NCBI GenBank assembly: GCA_026981635.1
Contig: JALSIF010000272.1
Span: 1-11,217 of the forward strand
DNA length: 11,217 nt
Direction of reading: 5' to 3'
Source of the DNA: a bacterium
GTDB lineage: Bacteria > 4484-113 > JALSIF01
Shown: piece after piece, positions 6,242-11,217 of the stretch
Layout of the letters: each line of letters begins with the position of its first letter
Position numbering within the stretch: position 1 is the stretch's first letter
Notes under the pieces: generated by a model
Databases searched by the model: none
Told to the model about the DNA's origin: nothing
What the model saw: only the letters and a program-made list of their open reading frames with translations
Position numbers and translations under genes: made by a program

Positions 6242-7798
6242 TCAGCCCATGGCCTCCTGGGTGAGCAGCTGCTCAATCAGCTCCCGGGCTACCTGCCGGT
6301 CGTCAAAGGGCAGGCGTCTTGCTCCGATGAGCTGGTAGTCCTCGTGGCCCTTGCCGGCGATGAGCACCGTGTCCCCCGGCCGGGCCTCGCGCAGGGCCCA
6401 GGCGATGGCCTCCCGCCGGTCCCGCAGCCGGATCACCTTCTTTTCCCCCGAGACCATCACTTCCCCCTCCTTCTCCGGGGCGGGCAGCCCGGCCTCCCTT
6501 AGCCCCGCCACGATCTGGTCAATGATGGCGTCGGGGTCTTCACTGCGCGGGTTGTCGCTGGTTATCACTGCCACCTCGGAGAGCTCCACCGCCGCCACCC
6601 CCATGGGGCCGCGCTTCTCCTGGTCGCGGTCACCGCCGCAGCCGAAGACGGTAATGATCCGCTCGCCGGGGCGCTGGCGAAGCTCGTTGAGCATGCTGAG
6701 CACTCGCCTTAGGGCGTCCGGAGTGTGGGCGTAGTCCACCAGCACCCGAAATGGCTGGCCCGCCACCACCGGCTCCAGCCTGCCCGGCACCAGCCGGAGC
6801 CGCTCCAGGCCCGCCTTCACCTTGGCCAGGCCGATGCCCAGGGCCAGTCCCACCCCGGCGGCGGCCAGGCAGTTCATGATGTTGTGCCGCCCCACCAGGG
6901 CGCTGGCCACCTCCGCCTGGGCGTCGCCAAAGACCAGGATGAAGCGGTTTCCCGCCAGGCTGACCGAGAGGCTGCGGGCGGAAAGGTCCGCCTGCTCAGA
7001 TTCCAGGCCAAAGGTGATGAGCTTTGTCCCACGCTCCCTTAGAAGATTGGCCAGCCTTCTGCCGCTCTCGTCGTCCAGGTTTACCACCGCCACCCCGCCT
7101 TCGGAGAGGTAGTCGGTAAACAGGCTGAACTTGACCCGCTCGTACTCCTCCCGGGTGCCGTGGTAGTCAAAGTGGTCCTGGCTGAGGTTGGTAAAGCAGG
7201 CGGCGGCAAACTGGGTCCCTGCCACCCGCTTCTGGTGGAGGGCGTGGCTGGTCACCTCCATCACCAGGTGGGTGATTCCCTCCTCCACCGCCCGGTGGCA
7301 CTCCCGGTGGATCTGGTAGGGGTCGGGGGTGGTGAGCCCCAGGGGGGTAAACTCCCTGCCGTCGTGGGTCACCCCCAGGGTGCCCAAGGCGGCGGTGGGG
7401 TGACCGGCCACCTCCAGGATCTCCCGGATGAGCAGGCAGGTGGAGGTCTTGCCGTTGGTGCCGGTTACGCCAACCAGTGTGAGCTGATCGGCTGCGTGGT
7501 CAAACCATGCCTTGCAGATCAGGGCCCAGGCCCGGCGGGTGTCGGGGACCACCACCTGGGGTAGGTCGCCCACCCCCTCCACCGGTCCCTCCACCACCAG
7601 GGCCACCGCCCCCCGCTCCGCCGCCTGGGAAGCGAAGGCGTGGCCGTCGGTCCGGGTCCCGCGGATGCAGACGAAGAGGTGGCCGGGCTCAACCTTGCGG
7701 CTGTCCGTGCTGACACCGGCCACCTCAAGGGAGGCAACTTTGGGGGGCAGGGTGGTCTCAACTTGGGCGAGCAGTTGGCTGAGGGGCTTCTTTCTCAT
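6242..7798 (-). CDS. murE: UDP-N-acetylmuramoyl-L-alanyl-D-glutamate--2,6-diaminopimelate ligase MurE
   Basis: Cytoplasmic ATP-dependent ligase adding the third stem residue to UDP-MurNAc-L-Ala-D-Glu. The 518 aa show TDSRKVEPGHLFVCIRG at 31-47, P-loop GTNGKTST at 113-120, TTPDP at 156-160, MEVTSHAL at 180-187, NLSQDHFDYHG at 204-214, a probable carbamoylated Lys223 in YERVKFSLF, GRHNIMN at 303-309, DYAHTPDAL at 355-363, GCGGDRD at 386-392, DNPRSEDP at 415-422 and AGKGHE at 481-486. DNPR is the motif that binds meso-diaminopimelate in known MurE enzymes, so a DAP-type peptidoglycan is expected rather than a lysine type. The ATG at 7798 is preceded by GGGAAAGG at ten bases and by AAAGG directly adjacent. 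It lies 41 bp after ftsI and 20 bp before murF. No key residue appears missing. Confidence 0.96.
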   Translation of the reverse strand: MRKKPLSQLLAQVETTLPPKVASLEVAGVSTDSRKVEPGHLFVCIRGTRTDGHAFASQAAERGAVALVVEGPVEGVGDLPQVVVPDTRRAWALICKAWFDHAADQLTLVGVTGTNGKTSTCLLIREILEVAGHPTAALGTLGVTHDGREFTPLGLTTPDPYQIHRECHRAVEEGITHLVMEVTSHALHQKRVAGTQFAAACFTNLSQDHFDYHGTREEYERVKFSLFTDYLSEGGVAVVNLDDESGRRLANLLRERGTKLITFGLESEQADLSARSLSVSLAGNRFILVFGDAQAEVASALVGRHNIMNCLAAAGVGLALGIGLAKVKAGLERLRLVPGRLEPVVAGQPFRVLVDYAHTPDALRRVLSMLNELRQRPGERIITVFGCGGDRDQEKRGPMGVAAVELSEVAVITSDNPRSEDPDAIIDQIVAGLREAGLPAPEKEGEVMVSGEKKVIRLRDRREAIAWALREARPGDTVLIAGKGHEDYQLIGARRLPFDDRQVARELIEQLLTQEAMG

Positions 7799-7808
7799 CC
7801 TTTGACAA

Positions 7809-7816
7809 CCTTTCCC
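7809..7816 (-). promoter_or_regulatory. Ribosome binding site of murE
   Basis: GGGAAAGG on the minus strand lies ten bases upstream of the murE ATG, in the 41-bp ftsI-murE spacer. A second weak AAAGG abuts the ATG. The spacing is at the long end, but this is the best purine tract available and supports the ATG at 7798. Confidence 0.5.
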
Positions 7817-7839
7817 TACCCAGTCTTAGGTCCGCTCTC

Positions 7840-9597
7840 CTACCCGCTGGGGTGGCTACCATCTAGCTTACCCAGCTTCTCTAGGGCTACTATCCCCTGG
7901 GCGATCTGCCGAAAGACCGGCGCTGCCACCTCCCCCCCATAGTAGGCACCGCCGCTTGGCTCCATCAGCTGGACCAGCACCAGGTAGCGGGGGCTGTCGG
8001 CGGGGAAGAAGCCGATGAAGCTGGAAAGGTACTTCCCCTTCACATAGCCCTCCCCCGGCTCATAGACCTGGCCGGTGCCGGTCTTGCCTGCTACCCTCAC
8101 CCCGGCCACCCTGGCCCGGGTACCGGTGCCCTCCTCCACCACCCTGACCAGGTAGGGTCGGATGGCCGCCACCGTCTCCGGGTCAAGCACCCGCCGGCCG
8201 GTCAGGTTGGGAGCTTCGGAGTCCACCGCCAGGTAGTGGAGGCTTCCTGCCACGATGCGGGGATCCACCAGCACCCCACCGTTGGCCAGGGCGGCCCAGG
8301 CCCTGAGCAGGGCGGGGGTGGTGACCATGATCCCCTGGCCGAATCCCAGGTTGGCCTGCTTGATACGCGACCAGCGCCTGCCCTCATACTTGCCCGGATG
8401 GAGCCCTGCCACCTGGGGAAGCTCCAGCCGCGTCTTCTGGGTGAGGGCGTAGGCCTGAACCATCTTTTCCAGGTTCTCCTGCCCCATGGCCAGGGCCACC
8501 TGGGCCATCCCCACATTGGAGGACTTGACCAGCATCTCCCCCACGGTGAGCCGCCCGAAGCGCTCACTGGCCTCCGCCTCGCCCACCCTGAACCCGTCCA
8601 CCACGATCTCGGGGGGGACGCGGAAGCTACGCCCAAGCTCCACCAGTTGGCGGTCGTGGGCGAAGGCGGCCACCAGTGGCTTCATGATGGAGCCCGGCTC
8701 GTAGGCCACCTCGGTTAGGGGAAGGCTCACCCAGCCCCGGCGGGCCAGCTCTTTGGAAAAGTTTGCCGGGTCAAAGGCGGGGTAGCTGGCCACCGCCAGG
8801 AGCTCGCCGGTGTTGGGGTTCATCACCACCGCCTGGGCCCAGCGGGGCAGGTGCTTTTTTACTGCCTGGTCCAGGGCGCTCTCCACGATCCCCTGGATGT
8901 GGTAGTCAATGGTGAGGGTGAGACCCTGGCGAGGGTCAACCATCCCCTCCACCCGGTCAAGCACCCCCTCCAGCCCCTCGCTCTGGCCGCTCATCTGGGA
9001 GTGCCAGCCGATCAGCCGGCCCAGGTAGCTGCGGCCAGAGGGGTAGTAGCGCTCCCGCTGGCGGGAGAGGAAGACGGCGTAGCCGCTATCCACGCTGAGC
9101 TTGCCCAGCTCCTCCTCGCTGAGATCGCTAAACACCACCAGCGGGCGGGCCCGGACCCAGGCGGGGGGCTGGAGGAACCAGTCCGCCCCAAAGCGGGCCT
9201 GGTAGCGGGCCAGGCTCTGCTGGGCCTCGCTCAGGGGCCGGCCGGTGAGCAGGCTGATGCGCTCCAGGATGGAGGCCAGCTCCCCCTGGGCCCGCTGCGG
9301 CTCGGGGTAGCGGCGGAGGATCAGATCCAGGGCCACCTTCACCTCTCCCCTAACCCGATCCCGGGCAATGACCACCCCGTCGCGGGTGAGGATGGGCGGG
9401 CGGCCCTCCTCTTGGGCTGAGGCGGGAGCGGAGGCGGGGAGCTGGTGACCGGCGGGGGAGGGGAGGGAAAGGCGAACCGCACTGAACCCGGAAAGAACCA
9501 GCAGGGCCACCATGAGCCCGCCGATTACCATCCCCGGGGTGGGCACCAGGCGGAGCCGGCGGACGGGTGGTGAAATCCTTCTCTGGTAGCTGGCCAC
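7840..9597 (-). CDS. ftsI: Class B penicillin-binding protein FtsI (PBP3/PBP2B-type transpeptidase)
   Basis: Septal D,D-transpeptidase that crosslinks glycan strands made by FtsW; anchored in the membrane with its catalytic domain outside the cytoplasm. The 585 aa comprise a short basic cytoplasmic tail (1-21), one membrane anchor (about 22-43), an Ala/Pro/Ser linker (about 44-66), a dimerisation/pedestal domain starting at ILTRDGVVIARD (69-80), and the transpeptidase domain. All three catalytic motifs are present: SIMK at 303-306 (nucleophile Ser303), SSN at 359-361 and KTG at 505-507, with GFGQG at 418-422. No PASTA repeats are present. The GTG start at 9597 lies 18 bp after ftsL in a pyrimidine-rich spacer with no evident Shine-Dalgarno, so coupling to ftsL is likely. 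Met23 inside the anchor is a poor alternative start. The place between ftsL and murE fits FtsI rather than an elongation PBP2. Confidence 0.93.
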   Translation of the reverse strand: MASYQRRISPPVRRLRLVPTPGMVIGGLMVALLVLSGFSAVRLSLPSPAGHQLPASAPASAQEEGRPPILTRDGVVIARDRVRGEVKVALDLILRRYPEPQRAQGELASILERISLLTGRPLSEAQQSLARYQARFGADWFLQPPAWVRARPLVVFSDLSEEELGKLSVDSGYAVFLSRQRERYYPSGRSYLGRLIGWHSQMSGQSEGLEGVLDRVEGMVDPRQGLTLTIDYHIQGIVESALDQAVKKHLPRWAQAVVMNPNTGELLAVASYPAFDPANFSKELARRGWVSLPLTEVAYEPGSIMKPLVAAFAHDRQLVELGRSFRVPPEIVVDGFRVGEAEASERFGRLTVGEMLVKSSNVGMAQVALAMGQENLEKMVQAYALTQKTRLELPQVAGLHPGKYEGRRWSRIKQANLGFGQGIMVTTPALLRAWAALANGGVLVDPRIVAGSLHYLAVDSEAPNLTGRRVLDPETVAAIRPYLVRVVEEGTGTRARVAGVRVAGKTGTGQVYEPGEGYVKGKYLSSFIGFFPADSPRYLVLVQLMEPSGGAYYGGEVAAPVFRQIAQGIVALEKLGKLDGSHPSG

Positions 9598-9615
9598 GGT
9601 GGGGATGGGATAGGG

Positions 9616-10071
9616 CTAGGGCCGGGCCCGGCGACCCATGCCCGGATAGACCAGCTCCACCAGGTCAAGGCTGGCCAGTTCCCCCGGCTCTTCCGCCAGG
9701 GTCAGGCGCTGCCCCTCCCCCTGCCTGAGGCCCAACCGGCTGGCCGACTGGGGGGCGAAGAGGAGCTTGCGCTCCATGTCCAGGGCGATAAAGGCCTGCT
9801 CGGCAAGGTCGCTTCTGAGCTTCTCGGTGGAACTGGTCAGTCGGCTAAGCTCGCGCTCCTTGAGGAAGTTGGAAAGCTTTAGCCCCACCAGCAGGGCAAA
9901 GAGCACCCCTACCAGCACCAGCATCAGACCCACCCTCCGCCACAGGCGCCGCTTGGCCTGGCGCAGTCTGCGCCGGTGGCTGAGGCGAAACTCCACCAGC
10001 CGCTCAAACTCGGTGGCGGAGTAGACCCGGCCCAGCTCATAGTCCCAGTGTTCCTGTGGCAGTGAAGACAT
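9616..10071 (-). CDS. ftsL: FtsL-like bitopic cell division protein
   Basis: Small bitopic membrane protein of the FtsL/DivIC type, expected to form the FtsQLB-like subcomplex that activates FtsWI. It has 151 aa: a basic cytoplasmic N-terminus (1-46, many Arg/Lys at 33-46), a single hydrophobic segment GLMLVLVGVLFALLVGL (48-64), a charged, probably coiled-coil stretch (about 66-105), and a short tail with ASRLGLRQGEGQRL (110-123), resembling the A.ELGM.KP element of FtsL. Sequence conservation in this family is very low, so the name rests on topology and on its place between rsmH and ftsI. The 46-residue N-terminus is long for an FtsL. The ATG at 10071 is one base after the rsmH stop and has a strong AAGGAGG upstream. 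A generic DivIC-type (FtsB-like) protein is the alternative. Confidence 0.78.
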   Translation of the reverse strand: MSSLPQEHWDYELGRVYSATEFERLVEFRLSHRRRLRQAKRRLWRRVGLMLVLVGVLFALLVGLKLSNFLKERELSRLTSSTEKLRSDLAEQAFIALDMERKLLFAPQSASRLGLRQGEGQRLTLAEEPGELASLDLVELVYPGMGRRARP

Positions 10072-10072
10072 C

Positions 10073-11074
10073 TCACTTCCTCCTTCGCTCTGGCTTATTC
10101 CTTTCCTCTTCTGGGGGATGTTTTTGGCTTGATTCGGGTCCTTCGGCTCCAGGAAAGACTTTCCGCGCCGCCCTGAGCACCGCCGAGCGGGAGGGCGGGT
10201 TTTGCCTAACCTCCTCCCGGCTGGGGCGCACCGCCCGGGGGGTCGTAATCTCCAGGTAGCCCCCGTCGGGCAGGGGCTCCCCTGAGAAGGCCCGGTGGCG
10301 GCGGAGGAACTGGCGGATAAGTCGCACCTCCTTGGACATGAACCCGATGGCGGTAAGCCTGCCCCCCTCCCTCAGCTGGGTGGCCGCCTTGGGGAGGGCC
10401 CGCTCCAGGCGCTCCAGCTCACGGTTTAAGAAGAGGCGCAGGGCAAGGAAGGTTCTGGTTGCGGGATGGATTCGACCCCGCCGGGCGTGGGGCGGGTAGG
10501 CTCGCACACAGATCTCAGCCAGATCTGTGGTGGTCTTAAGGGGTGTGCTACGGCGAGCCTCAACGATGAGCCGGGCGATGCGACGGGCGTAGCGCTCGTC
10601 CCCCAGCTCGTACAGGAGGTCAGCGATCTCCCCTTCGCCCCAGTGGTTTACGATGTCGCGGGCGGTAAGCTCTGCCTCCTCGCCCCGGTAGGTGAGGAGC
10701 AGCGGACCGGGTCGCTCAAAGGAGAACCCCTTCGCCGGGTCCCTCAGTTGAACGCTTGACACGCCCAGGTCAAAGAGCACCAAGTCTGCCTGCCCAACTT
10801 GAAGCTCACTTAGCACCCGGTCAATCTCGTCCGACCACGCGACTACGAAGTGGGCGGGGCAGGGGAGTTTGGGGAGGAGGTTCTCCCGCGCCCACGCCAC
10901 GGCGGATGGGTCGGCATCTATTGCCACGATGAGGCCTTCCTCGCCCAGGTGGGGGGCGATCTTCATCAGATGGCCTCCCCGGCCCAGGTTCATGTCCAGG
11001 TAGACCTCACCCGGCCTTGGATCCAGGAGCCTCAGGACCGCTTGCCAAAGTACGGGGTAGTGGCCGCCCTCCAT
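10073..11074 (-). CDS. rsmH: 16S rRNA (cytosine(1402)-N(4))-methyltransferase RsmH (MraW), divergent
   Basis: S-adenosylmethionine-dependent enzyme that methylates N4 of C1402 in 16S rRNA, usually second in dcw clusters. The 333 aa show HYPVL at 5-9, the SAM-binding loop LDMNLGRGGH at 26-35 (usually DATLGRGGHS), AIDADPSAV at 51-59, DLGVSSVQL at 102-110, KGFSFE at 115-120, HPATRTFLALRLFLN at 203-217 and NPPSRSAVLRA at 292-302. Two normally near-invariant motifs are altered: LDMRMD after GFSF reads LLLTYR (125-130), and FHSLEDR reads FMSKEVR (245-251). Fold and order still fit RsmH, but activity is uncertain. A charged tail (about 308-333, rich in Glu, Lys, Arg and Pro) extends past the usual end and contains the ftsL ribosome site. 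The ATG at 11074 has no clear Shine-Dalgarno and follows mraZ by 10 bp; it is fixed by the conserved HYPVL. Confidence 0.9.
   Translation of the reverse strand: MEGGHYPVLWQAVLRLLDPRPGEVYLDMNLGRGGHLMKIAPHLGEEGLIVAIDADPSAVAWARENLLPKLPCPAHFVVAWSDEIDRVLSELQVGQADLVLFDLGVSSVQLRDPAKGFSFERPGPLLLTYRGEEAELTARDIVNHWGEGEIADLLYELGDERYARRIARLIVEARRSTPLKTTTDLAEICVRAYPPHARRGRIHPATRTFLALRLFLNRELERLERALPKAATQLREGGRLTAIGFMSKEVRLIRQFLRRHRAFSGEPLPDGGYLEITTPRAVRPSREEVRQNPPSRSAVLRAARKVFPGAEGPESSQKHPPEEERNKPERRRK
10079..10085 (-). promoter_or_regulatory. Strong ribosome binding site of ftsL inside the rsmH 3' end
   Basis: AAGGAGG on the minus strand, seven bases before the ftsL ATG at 10071, is the best Shine-Dalgarno in the window and lies in the last codons of rsmH. 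The stop-start junction reads TGAGATG. It fixes the ftsL start and suggests ftsL is made at a higher rate than rsmH, whose own start lacks such a site. Confidence 0.75.
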
Positions 11075-11084
11075 CGGGCCGCCA

Positions 11085-11217
11085 CTACCGGGCGCCGCCT
11101 TCCGGGGGCGGGGCAGAGCCGCCCTGAGGAGGAGGGAGGAGGGAGAGCAGGGCCGCTTTCATCTCCTCAGGAGTCATCTCTGCCGCCCCCGAGGCTGCAA
11201 ACCGCTCCGGTGCCCAG
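11085..11217 (-). CDS. mraZ: Transcriptional regulator MraZ (partial, only C-terminal 43 residues)
   Basis: Only the 3' end is in the window: 43 codons and a TAG stop at 11085-11087. The visible start, WAPERFAA, matches the conserved end of MraZ's second SpoVT/AbrB-like swapped-hairpin domain (typically EIW..ERWE.Y). A short helical stretch with TPEEM follows, then a Pro/Gly/Ala-rich tail of about 16 residues. MraZ is a ring-forming DNA-binding protein that binds repeats upstream of the dcw operon; that promoter region would lie to the right of this window. The call rests on the tryptophan motif and on the position 10 bp upstream of rsmH. The conserved DNA-binding parts cannot be seen, so confidence is moderate. 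Confidence 0.7.
   Translation of the reverse strand, partial: WAPERFAASGAAEMTPEEMKAALLSLLPPPQGGSAPPPEGGAR

Noticed and set aside
7802-7830. Plus-strand promoter beginning with TTGACA at 7802
   Set aside because: The hexamer 17 bp downstream is CTTAGG, a poor -10, and no plus-strand gene follows. The TTGACA is chance in the ftsI-murE spacer.
11075-11084. Alternative downstream start for rsmH using the GGAGG just inside the frame
   Set aside because: The GGAGG lies after the ATG, and any later start would remove HYPVL, the conserved N-terminal motif of RsmH.
1-11217. CRISPR array, insertion sequence, prophage or toxin-antitoxin elements
   Set aside because: No repeat-spacer pattern, transposase motifs, integrase or terminal inverted repeats were seen. 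The whole window is accounted for by the collinear dcw genes.

Overview
The window is a stretch of the bacterial division and cell wall (dcw) cluster. Every gene I can support lies on the minus strand, so the operon reads from right to left: mraZ (3' end only), rsmH (mraW), ftsL, ftsI (class B PBP), murE, murF, mraY, murD, ftsW and murC (5' part only, running off the left edge). The DNA is very G+C rich (about two thirds by eye), which produces many long spurious antisense frames. I see no tRNA, rRNA, mobile element, CRISPR array or attachment site.

The operon is compact. Junctions, in transcription order: mraZ/rsmH 10 bp, rsmH/ftsL 1 bp, ftsL/ftsI 18 bp, ftsI/murE 41 bp, murE/murF 20 bp, murF/mraY 1 bp, mraY/murD 4-bp ATGA overlap (with the start chosen here), murD/ftsW 1-bp TGATG overlap, ftsW/murC 116 bp. 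The last is the only sizeable gap. It holds the only obvious A+T-rich patch and sits where murG usually lies (ftsW-murG-murC); murG is not there.

Together the genes cover most of lipid II precursor synthesis and septal polymerisation. MurC, MurD, MurE and MurF would build UDP-MurNAc-pentapeptide. MurE carries a DNPR motif, pointing to meso-diaminopimelate at position three. MraY would load the product on undecaprenyl phosphate, FtsW would polymerise it, and FtsI would crosslink it, with FtsL as a bitopic scaffold. RsmH and MraZ are the usual leading genes of the cluster. MurG, MurB, Ddl, FtsQ, FtsA and FtsZ are not in the window.

The organism is a bacterium with DAP-type peptidoglycan and a high-G+C genome. 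I cannot name the phylum. Several proteins diverge from family consensus at normally near-invariant motifs: MraY has GESGA in place of GDTGS and lacks the N-terminal GTPTMGG motif; RsmH lacks LDMRMD and FHSLEDR; FtsW lacks the EE pair after DFIFA; MurC has GAHGKS in place of GTHGKT. This suggests a deep or poorly sampled lineage. I did not find a novel multi-gene system; the points of interest are these variant motifs and the missing murG.
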